DNA of 64,000 bases from Bacillota bacterium (GCA_023393125.1 JAEWMQ010000030.1:62001-126000); one strand, 5' to 3'; counted from the stretch's first letter, positions 8,513 to 18,352 are shown. Translations and numbers: made by a program. The notes: a model not told the origin generated them from the sequence alone.

Positions 8513-9223
8513 ATGAATCTATTAGCGATAGATGCGTCAGGTGTTGCAGGAAGTGTAGCTTATATTAAAGAAGACCGTTTAGTTGGAGAATACTATATTT
8601 GTGATAAATTAACTCACTCACAAACTATTATGCCTATGCTAGAGCATATGAGAACATTATTGGAAGTAGATTTAGAGGCCTTAGATGCGGTCGCTGTAAC
8701 AAGTGGGCCAGGATCATTTACTGGTTTAAGAATAGGAGTAACAACTGCAAAAGCTTTAGCTTTAGCCTTAGATTTACCTATTATAGGAATACCGACCTTA
8801 GATGTTATAGCACATAATATAACACATACTCAGCACCTTATTTGTCCTATTATGGATGCTAGACGAAACCAAGTTTATACAGCTTTATATAGATGGGAAG
8901 CAGAAGAACTTATGAAACTTACAGAATATAGAGCATGTGATATGGATGAGTACTTGGAAGAACTAGAGCAAAAAATGGAAAAAATTATTTTTTTAGGCGA
9001 TGGTGTAGATTCTTATAAGGAAAAAATCAAAAGTGCCTTGGGTGAAAGAGCGCTTTTTGCGCCTGCATTTTTAAACTTACAGCATGCAAGTACTTTAGCA
9101 GAAGTGGCAGGTACTTATTTTAAAAGAGGTGAAGTAGTAGATGCTTCAGAATTTGTTCCTATGTACCTTCGCAAGTCTCAAGCTGAAAGAGAGAAAGAAG
9201 AACGTGAAAAAAGTAAATGTTAG
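8513..9223 (+). CDS. tsaB: tRNA threonylcarbamoyladenosine biosynthesis protein TsaB
   Basis: A 236-residue ASKHA-fold pseudo-peptidase (YeaZ) that dimerises with TsaD and supports t6A synthesis. Key motifs are MNLLAIDASGVAGSVAYI at the N-terminus, THSQTIMPMLE (~41-51) and AVTSGPGSFTGLRIGVTTAKAL (~61-82), the strongest TsaB signature; CPIMDARRNQVYTALY follows. The ribosome site overlaps the tsaE stop region. Its 3' end overlaps the rimI start by 20 bases. TsaD is not in this cluster. Confidence 0.96.
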   Translation: MNLLAIDASGVAGSVAYIKEDRLVGEYYICDKLTHSQTIMPMLEHMRTLLEVDLEALDAVAVTSGPGSFTGLRIGVTTAKALALALDLPIIGIPTLDVIAHNITHTQHLICPIMDARRNQVYTALYRWEAEELMKLTEYRACDMDEYLEELEQKMEKIIFLGDGVDSYKEKIKSALGERALFAPAFLNLQHASTLAEVAGTYFKRGEVVDASEFVPMYLRKSQAEREKEEREKSKC

Positions 9224-9647
9224 AAAGATGACGATAGAAGATGTTAATGCTATTTATGATTTGTCAAAAATATGCTTTAGCACTCCTTGGTCATTAGAAG
9301 CGCTGATAAAGGAATTAAGTAACCCTTTGGCAGAATATCAAATAGCTGAAATAAACGGTCAGATCATAGGTTATGGTGGTTTGTGGTGTGTTATGGATGA
9401 GGGTGAAATAACTAATATTGCAGTAAATAGTCAGTATCGAAGGCAGGGCATTGGAGAAGCTATTTTGGAAGCATTGCTGAAATTAGCGCAGCAAAGAATG
9501 CTGACAATAATACACTTAGAAGTAAGAGTGAGTAATGTAGCTGCTAAAAGATTATATGAAAAGTTCAGATTTCAGCCAATTGCTATAAGAAAAAAGTATT
9601 ATCAGCAACCTACAGAAGATGCGATTATTATGGAGTATAAATTTTAA
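9204..9647 (+). CDS. rimI: Ribosomal protein S18 alanine N-acetyltransferase-like (RimI) GNAT
   Basis: A 147-residue GNAT acetyltransferase that, by family, acetylates the N-terminus of ribosomal protein S18 or related substrates. I place the start at GTG 9204 (MKKVNVRKMTIEDV), preceded by GAAAGAAG and overlapping tsaB by 20 bases. The frame stays open upstream to an ATG at 9141, but that stretch does not look like GNAT sequence. ATG 9228 is the other option. The acetyl-CoA loop is QYRRQGIGEAIL, preceded by EGEITNIAV-like DEGEITNIAVNS and followed by LEVRVSNVAAKRLYEKFRF, all standard. The tsaE-tsaB-rimI order is classical. Confidence 0.93.
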   Translation: MKKVNVRKMTIEDVNAIYDLSKICFSTPWSLEALIKELSNPLAEYQIAEINGQIIGYGGLWCVMDEGEITNIAVNSQYRRQGIGEAILEALLKLAQQRMLTIIHLEVRVSNVAAKRLYEKFRFQPIAIRKKYYQQPTEDAIIMEYKF

Positions 9648-9701
9648 AAGAGAAATATCATTTCTTATATTAAGTGTCAAGAAATGATATTTCTCTTTTT
9701 A
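9646..9701 (+). terminator. Strong intrinsic terminator after rimI
   Basis: A perfect 21-base stem (9646-9666 with 9679-9699) encloses a 12-base loop and ends in TCTTTTT. The left arm overlaps the rimI stop codon. Confidence 0.93.
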
Positions 9702-9856
9702 TATTACTAAGTATATACAGATAGATTACAGTTTTACAACAGACAAGTAGAAAAAATAAAAAGTTAATGATTTATGATATAATGATGATGTTTAAATGAA
9801 TATGCTAAATAACACAAGAAGATTACAATATAATATGAAAAATAAGGGAGTTTACT

Positions 9857-12064
9857 ATGAAAAGAAAGTTAAGTTGTTTTATAGTTGCAGTAAGCTTGTT
9901 ATTAACTAACAATGTAGTATGGGGAGCAGAAAAGACTTTAACAGCTCCACAAGAGCTTACTACAGCTGAAAATATGAGTGAAGAAAACCAGTTAGAAGTA
10001 CCAGAACAGGAAATAATACCGGAAGAAGTAAGTCCACAACCTATAGAAGAACCTAATTTACCAAGTGAAAATCCAGAGCAGCAGCCCAATTACATAAAAG
10101 GTGATCAGATAATACTAACCTTAGATAAAAATACTGCTACTGTAAATGGCAGTCCATATACTTTAAATACACCTCCTATTGCTATAGAAGGAAGAACTTA
10201 CTTACCACTTAGATTTATTGTAGATCAAGTATTACAAGCACAGCTTGTATGGGAGCCGGAAACTGGAAAAATTACAGTAACTAAAGAAGGAAAAGAAATT
10301 GTTGTAACCATTGGTAAAACAGCTGCTTTAGTAGATGGAGAAGTTGTTAATCTAGATGCACCACCTATTGTAAAAAATGGTTCAACTTTATTACCACTTA
10401 GGTTTATGAGTGAGCATTTTAATATCAGTATTACCTATGACAAAGTTACTAAAGTGATTACATTAACAGGTCCAGACAAAGGGCCTAATTCAAAACCTAT
10501 AGCAGGATTTACCTTTTCGGAACCTAATTATGTGGCTGGTCAAGTTGTAAGTGCTATAAGTACCAGTTATGATCCTGATGGACATAAACTGGTAGATAAG
10601 CTATGGTGCGTAGTAGGAGAAAAAACACTAACTAATAAAGAGTTAAGTAATATGTTTAAAACTCCTAGAGCTGGTATTTATACGATAGGACTTCAAGTGC
10701 AAGATCAATATGGACTTTGGAGTGACTGGATTTATCAAGAAATTACTATTTTGCCTAATGAGGCTCCAGTTATTACTTATTTAGGTACAGAAAAAAAAGA
10801 GTATGCACAAGGTGAAGACATTAGTTATCAGTTCTTTTATGACAATGAGAATTGGGAGGCTATAACAAATCAAAAATGGACCTATCGTAAGGAAGGTGAG
10901 CCTGTATCAAAAGCTATTTTAGGCAAGCCAGATGCTTTATTTACAGAGGGAACTTATATTATTAGCTTGCAATTAGATGATGCTTATGGTAACAGAAGTG
11001 AATTGGTGGAGACGAGTGTACATATTACAGATGAAATAGTTAAGAAAGAGCTAGCATTTAGATTTACGGAAGGGCATATAGGGGACATTATTGATAATTA
11101 CCAAGGATTTAATTATCGTGATTATGAAGATGTAAAAGTACTTAATAAAGGGACTATACCTGGTACGATGTTAATGAGTGATTCTCCTGAAGTGGTATCT
11201 AGAGAAGGGATTCTTTATAGAGATAGTATAAAAGGAAATGGTAGAATATTACTGCATCATATTAATAATTTTAGTGAAATGAGTACTATTGGAGGTAATA
11301 AGCGTTTAGTTATAGTAGCAGAAAATAAAACAGCTGAACCTATTACGGTTTATTTGAGTAATAAAACAATTAGGGGACCTGTAGATGATATTTTATATCT
11401 AGGCCAAAAGATGTTAAATGATTATTTAACAGGAAGTGAAATAGAAACTATCCTATTAGCACCAGGTGAAAAGAAGTATCTTTATGATTCAGGTAAAAAA
11501 TGGGTCAAAGGAAGTTGTATATCCGGGTTAATGGATGTTAATACAACAGGAGATGTTACCTTTACAATTGCCTCAGTATCAGCAGGAAGTACTCTGAATA
11601 GTATGGATGGAATGGAACTCTTTTTCAAGGAAGTTCACCCAAGAGGGACTTTTGATACAGTTGGAATAAATTATTCCATAGAACTAGATGGGAGTATACC
11701 AGAAAAGTTTATCATTGGCACAGGAGATGAAGAATGGGTAAAAGGTTATGATGCTATATCTAATGAGCCTGCTCAGAATAAGGGAAACTTTGGTATATCT
11801 TATTACATTACGATTACTGCTAAAGAAGACACGGGTATTATCCTTAATCCCAGAGCAGATATGTTTAGAGGTGCTATAGAATGGAATGATTTAGGGGTCT
11901 ATAATATACCAACTGTAGGTAATATTTATAGCAATACAGCAAAAGCAGTTTCACTAGGTACAATTAAAGCAGGTGAAACTAAAACAATAGAGTATATGCT
12001 ACCCAATGGTTCTTCAGCACCAGTACTTTTAGGTTTTATACCATCAAGCTATTGGGATAATTAA
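9857..12064 (+). CDS. Secreted protein with copper-amine-oxidase-N-like stalk domains and unknown C-terminus
   Basis: A 735-residue exported protein. A signal peptide (residues 1-24, basic KRK then a hydrophobic core, cleavage near VWGAE) is followed by an acidic, Pro/Glu-rich linker. Then come two tandem repeats of the stalk domain named after copper amine oxidase N1: TATVNGSPYTLNTPPIAIEG with RTYLPLRFIVDQV, and ALVDGEVVNLDAPPIVKNG with STLLPLRFMSEHF. A PKD/Ig-like region (~210-390) precedes a C-terminal ~340 residues I do not recognise. It has no catalytic motif that I can see. The start has a GGGAG site, and a terminator follows. It is probably a cell-surface binding or scaffolding protein. 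Two smaller stalk-domain proteins lie at 38683-39552 and 42752-43864. Confidence 0.8.
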   Translation: MKRKLSCFIVAVSLLLTNNVVWGAEKTLTAPQELTTAENMSEENQLEVPEQEIIPEEVSPQPIEEPNLPSENPEQQPNYIKGDQIILTLDKNTATVNGSPYTLNTPPIAIEGRTYLPLRFIVDQVLQAQLVWEPETGKITVTKEGKEIVVTIGKTAALVDGEVVNLDAPPIVKNGSTLLPLRFMSEHFNISITYDKVTKVITLTGPDKGPNSKPIAGFTFSEPNYVAGQVVSAISTSYDPDGHKLVDKLWCVVGEKTLTNKELSNMFKTPRAGIYTIGLQVQDQYGLWSDWIYQEITILPNEAPVITYLGTEKKEYAQGEDISYQFFYDNENWEAITNQKWTYRKEGEPVSKAILGKPDALFTEGTYIISLQLDDAYGNRSELVETSVHITDEIVKKELAFRFTEGHIGDIIDNYQGFNYRDYEDVKVLNKGTIPGTMLMSDSPEVVSREGILYRDSIKGNGRILLHHINNFSEMSTIGGNKRLVIVAENKTAEPITVYLSNKTIRGPVDDILYLGQKMLNDYLTGSEIETILLAPGEKKYLYDSGKKWVKGSCISGLMDVNTTGDVTFTIASVSAGSTLNSMDGMELFFKEVHPRGTFDTVGINYSIELDGSIPEKFIIGTGDEEWVKGYDAISNEPAQNKGNFGISYYITITAKEDTGIILNPRADMFRGAIEWNDLGVYNIPTVGNIYSNTAKAVSLGTIKAGETKTIEYMLPNGSSAPVLLGFIPSSYWDN

Positions 12065-12078
12065 AATAGAACGCTATG

Positions 12079-12106
12079 AAATAGAGGGGGAATCCCCTCT
12101 ATTTTT
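12079..12106 (+). terminator. Intrinsic terminator after the stalk-domain protein
   Basis: Stem AAATAGAGGGG (12079-12089) with CCCCTCTATTT (12094-12104), loop GAAT, then T residues. Confidence 0.9.
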
Positions 12107-12212
12107 GTGCTAGACGATTTATTGTCAAAAATAGCGAAAAAAAATAAAATAATGTAAGAAATGCGAAATAATATAGGCCTCCATGAATATAGTAATAGCA
12201 GGGGGGGATTAT

Positions 12213-14552
12213 ATGAACAGCAATAAAGAGCTAAAGTGGCATGAACTAAAACGTTTATACCAACCTTCTGATTTTTCTTTTAGTACAACAGATGAAGTTG
12301 AGCCCTGTGAGACTATTATTGGGCAAGAAAGTACTTTGCAAATGATTCAAAAAGCACTTCAAATTGAAGCTAAGGGATTTAATCTGTATATTTGTGGTGC
12401 AGATAGTGAGGAAAAAGAACAAGCAATTAAAGAGGAACTTCGAAAAGTAGCGAAACAAAAACATATCCCGCTAGCTATGGGGTATGTTCATAATTTTTCT
12501 AACCCGGAGGAACCTTGTTTAATTGAACTTAAAGCCGAAATAGCATGGCAATTAAAAGATGATATTCAAGAAATGATAGCTTTTATTAGTGAAGAGCTAC
12601 CTAAAAAGTTTAAGGCACCTGATACTGATAAAAAAAGAGAAATCTTAGTAGAGGCATTTGAAAAGTATAAAGATGAGCAAATGATGGCATTAAATGAGAT
12701 GGCAGATAACTTTGATATGTTTGTAAAGAATAGTAATGAAGGTATCTATTTTACGCCTAAAGATGAAGAAGGAAAACCTATATCAAAAGACGAGTATAGT
12801 AATTTAACAATGGAGAAGAAGGAACAGATCCAAAGTAAGCTAGAAAAGCTTTATGAGATGGCTGAATCCATAAATAAGAATATTGAACAAGAAGAAGAAA
12901 AATATCTTCAGCTTTTTAAAGATGTCAATCAAGAAATTGTATTGCAAGAGATAGGGAAGTTAATGAAGTATTTACAGGAGAAGTATGGAGATGATCCGAA
13001 ACTTTTTGCTTATTTCAATGGAATTGCAGAAGATTTACTAGGACATTTAGATTTAATAAGTGGCATAGAGGATGAAGAGAAAGATGGCCTGAAAGAGATG
13101 TTTCCTTGGTTAGGAAGTAGTGGAGTAAACAAATTAACTAAGAAGTATGTGTTTAATTTAATTGTCTCCCAAGATAATATGAATGGAGCACCTATAATTG
13201 TAGATGATGAGTTACCACAGCTTAACTTGATGGGACGTCTACTATTCGATACCGAACTTAATTCGGTTCATAGTGATTTTTCTCAAATTAGAGCCGGCTT
13301 ACTTCATTATGCCAAGGGAGGATATCTAGTTTTGCATATGCAAAGGCTAGTTGAAAATCCTAGTATGTGGGTAAGCTTAAAGAGAGCATTGAAAACACAA
13401 AAGATACAGGTACAGGGAAATGAAGAATTAAACATTGTATTATCTAATCCTATAAGGCCAGAGGCTACCCAGGCTAATGTCAAGGTTATTTTACTAGGAA
13501 ACGAAGAACTTTATCAAATGCTTTATGAGGTAGATGATGATTTTAAACGATTATTTAAGATGCATATTTGCTTTGAACCAGAATTATCTAGTGATGTAGC
13601 AACTATTAAAAAACTAGCAGGATCAATCAGCTGTATATGTAGAAAAGAACAATTGCCTAAGGTAACAGTTGAAGGATTATTGAAACTTGTAGAGTTTGGT
13701 AACAGACAATTAGAGTCAACAAATAAGCTGTCAAGTGATATTGATAGTTTAATGGATATTTTAAGAGAGGCAGCTCTTCATACAAAAGAGGCCATTGATG
13801 AACAATGTATAGAAAAGGCATTAAAAAGTCACAACAGCTATTCTTTGAAGATACAAGAAAAAATAGATGAACATTTTAGCGATGAGTCTTATTTAATTAC
13901 TACAGAAGGAGAAAGGATAGGGCAAGTAAATGGTTTAGCAGTTTACCATGTATTAAAATATAGTTTTGGTAGGCCGGTAAAGATTACAGTAACCACTTAC
14001 AGAGGTAAGCAAGGTATTGTAGATATAGAAAAACAAGCTGAATTAAGTGGTGCTATTCATACTAAAGGTATTCATATTATAACTGGTTTTTTAGGGTATG
14101 AATTTGCCCAAGATATTCCTCTTTCTTTAAGTTGTAATATTTGTTTTGAGCAGAGTTATGGACAGATAGATGGTGATAGTGCCTCAAGTGCGGAATTATA
14201 TGGTGTATTATCGAGTTTATCAGAATTACCCATTAAACAAAGTTTAGCAACGACAGGCTCTATTAATCAGTTTGGAGAAATACAACCTATTGGTGGCATT
14301 AATGAAAAAATAGAAGGTTTTTTTAAAGTATGTCAGCAAAGAGGATTAAAAGGAAATGAAGGTGTCATTATTCCAAAACAAAATATTAAGGATTTACTAC
14401 TAAAAGAGGAAATTGTAGAAGCTGTTCACAAAGAAGAATTTCATATTTATCCCATTAGTCATATATGGGAGGGAATGGAGTTAATGACTGGAAAAACAAA
14501 AGAAGAAATTAGTGTTTTAGTAAAGAATAAATTGAAAAAGTTTAATGATTAA
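12213..14552 (+). CDS. LonC-like S16 protease with degenerate Walker A motif
   Basis: A 779-residue cytosolic protease of the AAA_32/Lon_C type. The start is set at ATG 12213, which has AGGGGGGGAT just upstream; ATG 12183 lacks a site. The C-terminal Lon domain is intact: catalytic Ser656 in DGDSAS and Lys699 in GGINEK, 43 residues apart as in E. coli Lon (679/722). The ATPase region keeps family sequences such as GGYLVLHMQRLVENPSMW, but the expected G-x-x-G-x-G-K-T loop reads ICGADSEEKEQAI (~62-74), with no GKT. This suggests it does not hydrolyse ATP, like ATP-independent LonC proteases. A charged helical insertion (~120-240) is probably coiled coil. Substrates are unknown. Terminators lie on both sides, so it is a single-gene unit. 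Confidence 0.85.
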   Translation: MNSNKELKWHELKRLYQPSDFSFSTTDEVEPCETIIGQESTLQMIQKALQIEAKGFNLYICGADSEEKEQAIKEELRKVAKQKHIPLAMGYVHNFSNPEEPCLIELKAEIAWQLKDDIQEMIAFISEELPKKFKAPDTDKKREILVEAFEKYKDEQMMALNEMADNFDMFVKNSNEGIYFTPKDEEGKPISKDEYSNLTMEKKEQIQSKLEKLYEMAESINKNIEQEEEKYLQLFKDVNQEIVLQEIGKLMKYLQEKYGDDPKLFAYFNGIAEDLLGHLDLISGIEDEEKDGLKEMFPWLGSSGVNKLTKKYVFNLIVSQDNMNGAPIIVDDELPQLNLMGRLLFDTELNSVHSDFSQIRAGLLHYAKGGYLVLHMQRLVENPSMWVSLKRALKTQKIQVQGNEELNIVLSNPIRPEATQANVKVILLGNEELYQMLYEVDDDFKRLFKMHICFEPELSSDVATIKKLAGSISCICRKEQLPKVTVEGLLKLVEFGNRQLESTNKLSSDIDSLMDILREAALHTKEAIDEQCIEKALKSHNSYSLKIQEKIDEHFSDESYLITTEGERIGQVNGLAVYHVLKYSFGRPVKITVTTYRGKQGIVDIEKQAELSGAIHTKGIHIITGFLGYEFAQDIPLSLSCNICFEQSYGQIDGDSASSAELYGVLSSLSELPIKQSLATTGSINQFGEIQPIGGINEKIEGFFKVCQQRGLKGNEGVIIPKQNIKDLLLKEEIVEAVHKEEFHIYPISHIWEGMELMTGKTKEEISVLVKNKLKKFND

Positions 14553-14554
14553 TA

Positions 14555-14590
14555 AGAGAGGTGTTGTAATATGAATACAACACCTCTTTT
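14555..14590 (+). terminator. Intrinsic terminator after the LonC-like gene
   Basis: Stem AGAGGTGTTGTA (14557-14568) with TACAACACCTCT (14576-14587), followed by TTT; it directly follows the stop codon. Confidence 0.88.
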
Positions 14591-14706
14591 GCTTAATGTA
14601 AATTTATTGTAAAAGTACCACAAAAACTATTCTGTAAATGTAAAATATGGTATACTTATTAAAAATATCAGAATTATAATATTAAGACTGTGCAGCGAGG
14701 TGGGGT

Positions 14707-16410
14707 ATGGAACAGACACAAGAAGTTAATAAAGCTGTTTTAGCAGAAATATTAGAAAAGATTATTGGCGAAATTGAGGATTGGGTCATAATTGGAGATA
14801 AATATGGTAAGATTATTTATGTCAATCAAACAGTTTATTTAGCCTGCAATATTTCAGGGGATCAAGTACTAGGTGAAGATATGTGTATGTTTGTAGGAAT
14901 AGATCTATCTGATGATATAACCTTGCAGCATATACAGAACTTTATATACAATGGTGAACGTTTCGAGTTTGTTACCAATCGCTTCGTGAAAGAAAATAAG
15001 CGTATTTATTTGGCGAATACATTAACAACTATTTGGGATGAAACTGGTCTACAATACTATGTTTGTTTATCTAAAGACATTACAAATACAGAGCAGTTAA
15101 AAGAAGAAGTATATAAGGCGAATTACTTTGATTCTTTGACGCATTATCCAAATCAAAAAGTTTTTATTGAAAGTACCCTAAAGCAAGTAAAAAAATCAAA
15201 AAGCAATGATACTCAATTTGCAGTTATTATTATTGATATAAAAGGATTGGGAGAAATTAATAATGTATATGGAATGAATATTGGTGACCATATTATTAAA
15301 GAAGTAGGAAAACGTATTAAGGAGCATCTTAATAATCAGCAAGAGATTTTTAAATATAACGGAAATAGTTTTGCAATTATACAACAAGAGGTCACTAGTA
15401 AGCAGCAAGTTATAGAATTTTTACAATTATTGCAAGTGACCATGGAAGAGCCCGTAAAGATTCACAATAGTTGTATGTATGTTGAGTTTAGAGTAGGAGT
15501 CTCACTTTATGAAGATGATTCTTTATTAGGCTATCAAGTTATTGAACAGGCACAAATTGCTTTAGCTAAAGCTAAAAAGGAATCAAGTTATACGCCTTAT
15601 GTTTTTTATACAAAAGGCATCCAAGAAGAGGTGAAAAACAGCTTTTTCTTGGAAAAGGAACTTCAGCTAGCACTGCAGAATGATGAATTTATAGTATATT
15701 ATCAACCTTTTGTAGAATTAGCTAGTGAAAATATAGTAGGGATGGAGGCTTTACTTAGAAGAAGAAAGAGGAGTGGAGAGATAATTTCTCCAAGTGGTTT
15801 TATCAGTACTCTAGAAAAAATGAATTTAATTGAAAAAGTAGGGATGAAAGTATTAGAAAAAGTCTGTCAGCAGCTAAAAAAATGGCTAGAAAAAGGCTAT
15901 AATGTTGTTCCTATATCTGTTAACTTATCAGCTTTACAATTTAGAAATCCTCAATTAGCTAAAAATATCAAGAAGGTTTTAGAAAGCTATGGCATTCCGC
16001 CGCGATATGTTGTATTAGAAATTACGGAGACTATGGTTATGGAGGATATTGGGATTGCTCAGTTGATAATTGAAGAACTTAAAAATTATGGTTTCTCTAT
16101 TTCTATTGATGATTTTGGTACAGGTTATGCTTCTATTAGTTATTTAAAGAAGTTTATGTTTGACCACTTAAAAATTGACATTTCTTTTATTAGAGAAATA
16201 GTAGACAATGCAGAGGATAGGGCTATTGTGGAAGCTATTATTGCTATAGCTAAAACTTTTAATTTACATACTATAGCTGAAGGGATAGAAAGTGAAGAGC
16301 AGCTTTATGTGATGAATGCATTAGGATGTGAAATGGGACAAGGATTCTTTTGGGATCGTCCTATTACCCCAGAGCAAATAGAAAATAAATATTTTAAGGT
16401 TTGTTTATAA
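14707..16410 (+). CDS. PAS / degenerate GGDEF / EAL cyclic-di-GMP phosphodiesterase
   Basis: A 567-residue cytosolic signalling protein without membrane helices. A PAS-like sensor (~15-130) is followed by a GGDEF-fold domain (~140-305) whose signature is NGNSF (218-222) in place of GGDEF, so it should not make c-di-GMP but may bind GTP as a regulator. The EAL domain (~320-557) looks active: EAL (347-349), NLS, EITET (438-442), DDFGTGYAS (468-476), LKID, AEGIE (524-528) and GQGFFWDRP are all present. It therefore probably hydrolyses c-di-GMP, lowering its level in response to a PAS-bound signal. GAGGTGGGG sets the start. It is monocistronic and not linked to a target gene. Confidence 0.93.
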   Translation: MEQTQEVNKAVLAEILEKIIGEIEDWVIIGDKYGKIIYVNQTVYLACNISGDQVLGEDMCMFVGIDLSDDITLQHIQNFIYNGERFEFVTNRFVKENKRIYLANTLTTIWDETGLQYYVCLSKDITNTEQLKEEVYKANYFDSLTHYPNQKVFIESTLKQVKKSKSNDTQFAVIIIDIKGLGEINNVYGMNIGDHIIKEVGKRIKEHLNNQQEIFKYNGNSFAIIQQEVTSKQQVIEFLQLLQVTMEEPVKIHNSCMYVEFRVGVSLYEDDSLLGYQVIEQAQIALAKAKKESSYTPYVFYTKGIQEEVKNSFFLEKELQLALQNDEFIVYYQPFVELASENIVGMEALLRRRKRSGEIISPSGFISTLEKMNLIEKVGMKVLEKVCQQLKKWLEKGYNVVPISVNLSALQFRNPQLAKNIKKVLESYGIPPRYVVLEITETMVMEDIGIAQLIIEELKNYGFSISIDDFGTGYASISYLKKFMFDHLKIDISFIREIVDNAEDRAIVEAIIAIAKTFNLHTIAEGIESEEQLYVMNALGCEMGQGFFWDRPITPEQIENKYFKVCL

Positions 16411-16532
16411 TTTAAAGCAAGCTTTTAATTTATAGTTACTTTTTATAGGGTGCGCTTGAAAAAAAACCTATGGATATGATAGACTAAGGAGAAGAAAAGC
16501 GATAAATAGTAAATTAAAGGAGTTATTAACAA

Positions 16533-17900
16533 ATGAGTGATTGGGAAGAAATGACCTTAGTCCAGCTTCGAGCGAAGGCTAAGGAGCTAGGCATGAAAAA
16601 TGTAAATAAAATGCGCAAAAGTGAGTTAGTGGCTAGCTTAAATAATAATAACTCCTCTTTTGCTTTGCAAGAAGAAGTGACAGTTGAAGAGGTTATAGAA
16701 GAACAAATCATTTCGGCAGAAGAAATGGAAGAACCTATGTTAGCTCAAGATAACAATGAGGTTACTCACTTATCAAAAAGTGATCGTATGACAGGAGCAG
16801 GCATTTTAGAAATTATGGCCGATGGCTATGGTTTTTTAAGATCACAAAACTTTATGCGTGGTGAAAATGATATTTATGTTTCAATCTCTCAAATTAGACG
16901 TTTTAACTTAAAAACGGGTGATTGGATAGAAGGAGATATAAGAAAACCTAAAGAAGGTGAAAAAGCTGGAGCCCTATTATATGTGCACAGAGTAAATGGG
17001 GATAGGCCTGAAAAAGCTAAATATCGTCCTAATTTTGAAACACTTACACCTGTATTTCCTAAAGAAAGGTTACAGTTAGAGGTGGAGTCGGATATTTTAT
17101 CAACGCGTATTATTGATTTAATGGCACCTATAGGTAAAGGTCAAAGAGGGCTTATTGTAGCCCCACCTAAAGCTGGTAAAACAATTTTGCTTAAACAAAT
17201 AGCTAATGCTATTACGTATAATCATCCAGATGTTTCGCTGATTGTACTACTTATCGATGAGAGACCGGAAGAAGTAACCGATATCAGGCGTTCTATTCAA
17301 GGAAAAGATGTAGAGGTCATTGCATCTACTTTTGATGAGCCACCAGAACATCATAAACAAGTTATGGAAATGGTATTAGAGCGTGCCAAAAGAATGGTGG
17401 AGCAAGGAAAAGATTTAGTCATTTTGTTAGATAGTATTACACGTATGGCAAGGGCATATAATTTAACAATTCCACCAAGTGGAAGAACTCTTTCAGGGGG
17501 ACTTGATCCAGCAGCACTTCATATGCCTAAAAAATTCTTTGGAGCAGCTAGAAAAATTGAAAATGGTGGTAGTTTAACGATTTTAGGAACGGCTTTAGTA
17601 GAAACAGGTAGTAAAATGGATGATGTTATTTTTGAAGAATTTAAAGGAACAGGTAATATGGAGCTTGTACTAGATCGTTCCTTATCAGAAAGACGTATTT
17701 TCCCAGCTATAGATATTTATAAGTCAGGAACACGTCGCGATGATTTACTTTTAACAGCTGATGAGATGAGTGTGGTTTATAACATTCGTAAAGATTTAAG
17801 TCGCAATCATACTTCAGAAGTAATGGAGAATCTTATTAATTCTATGCTACGCTATACAAGCAATAAAGAATTTATAGGACGTATGAAAAAAAGTACGTAA
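16533..17900 (+). CDS. rho: Transcription termination factor Rho
   Basis: A 455-residue hexameric RNA-dependent ATPase that releases transcripts from RNA polymerase. Domains are: Rho_N helical segment [20 protein letters not shown] (~7-26); a short acidic insertion (~45-80), common in Gram-positive Rho; the cold-shock-like RNA-binding domain ([22 protein letters not shown], ~96-117); and the ATPase with Walker A APPKAGKT (210-217), [11 protein letters not shown] and [20 protein letters not shown] sets the start. It heads the conserved block rho-rpmE-yqhQ-prmC-prfA, but rpmE has its own promoter in the gap after rho. Confidence 0.98.
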   Translation: MSDWEEMTLVQLRAKAKELGMKNVNKMRKSELVASLNNNNSSFALQEEVTVEEVIEEQIISAEEMEEPMLAQDNNEVTHLSKSDRMTGAGILEIMADGYGFLRSQNFMRGENDIYVSISQIRRFNLKTGDWIEGDIRKPKEGEKAGALLYVHRVNGDRPEKAKYRPNFETLTPVFPKERLQLEVESDILSTRIIDLMAPIGKGQRGLIVAPPKAGKTILLKQIANAITYNHPDVSLIVLLIDERPEEVTDIRRSIQGKDVEVIASTFDEPPEHHKQVMEMVLERAKRMVEQGKDLVILLDSITRMARAYNLTIPPSGRTLSGGLDPAALHMPKKFFGAARKIENGGSLTILGTALVETGSKMDDVIFEEFKGTGNMELVLDRSLSERRIFPAIDIYKSGTRRDDLLLTADEMSVVYNIRKDLSRNHTSEVMENLINSMLRYTSNKEFIGRMKKST

Positions 17901-17927
17901 ATTTCCATTGAATTATAAGCAAGCTAC

Positions 17928-17956
17928 TTGCAAATGGATATGGGACATGATATAAT
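17928..17956 (+). promoter_or_regulatory. Promoter of rpmE
   Basis: TTGCAA (17928-17933), a 17-base spacer and a perfect TATAAT (17951-17956), about 70 bases before the rpmE start. Confidence 0.72.
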
Positions 17957-18026
17957 ACCCATGTTGTCACAAAATTGCTAGAGTTAAAATTAACATAGAA
18001 CAGTGTCATGAAAGAGGTGAATTTTA

Positions 18027-18227
18027 GTGAATAAAGAAATCCAACCAAAATATGAAGCAGTGACTGTTACTTGCAACGGTTGTGGAACTGTTATTGAAAC
18101 ACGTTCAACAAAAGAAACTATCAACGTTGAAGTATGTTCAAAATGTCATCCATTCTATACAGGTAAACAAAGAGCAGCAGCAGCTAAAGGTAGAATTGAT
18201 AAATTCAACAAAAAATTCGGTATGTAA
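18027..18227 (+). CDS. rpmE: 50S ribosomal protein L31 (zinc-binding type)
   Basis: A 66-residue ribosomal protein of the large subunit. It starts with GTG at 18027, preceded by AGAGGTGA. Two Cys pairs, CNGC (~16-19) and CSKC (~37-40) followed by HPFYTGKQ, mark the C+ zinc-containing form, as opposed to the zinc-free paralogue made under zinc starvation. Its own promoter and terminator make it an independent, probably highly expressed unit between rho and yqhQ. Confidence 0.97.
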   Translation: MNKEIQPKYEAVTVTCNGCGTVIETRSTKETINVEVCSKCHPFYTGKQRAAAAKGRIDKFNKKFGM

Positions 18228-18238
18228 ATATCACAATC

Positions 18239-18270
18239 AAGGGTTGAGAGGATGGTCTCAACCCTTTTTT
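18239..18270 (+). terminator. Intrinsic terminator after rpmE
   Basis: Stem AAGGGTTGAGA (18239-18249) with TCTCAACCCTT (18256-18266), then TTTT. Confidence 0.93.
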
Positions 18271-18352
18271 CTTTAGTTTAAAAATCATAGATATTCATGT
18301 ATAATAGAGGATGCAATAGAGATAGAAAGACATTTAAAGATAAGGAGGTAAG

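Noticed and set aside
14628..14656. Promoter with TATACT at 14651 before the PAS-EAL gene
   Set aside because: The -10 is good, but no acceptable -35 lies at 16 to 18 bases and no TG extension, so it is not listed as a feature.
18082..18276. 64-codon frame overlapping rpmE
   Set aside because: It is in another phase of rpmE, runs through the terminator hairpin and resembles nothing known.
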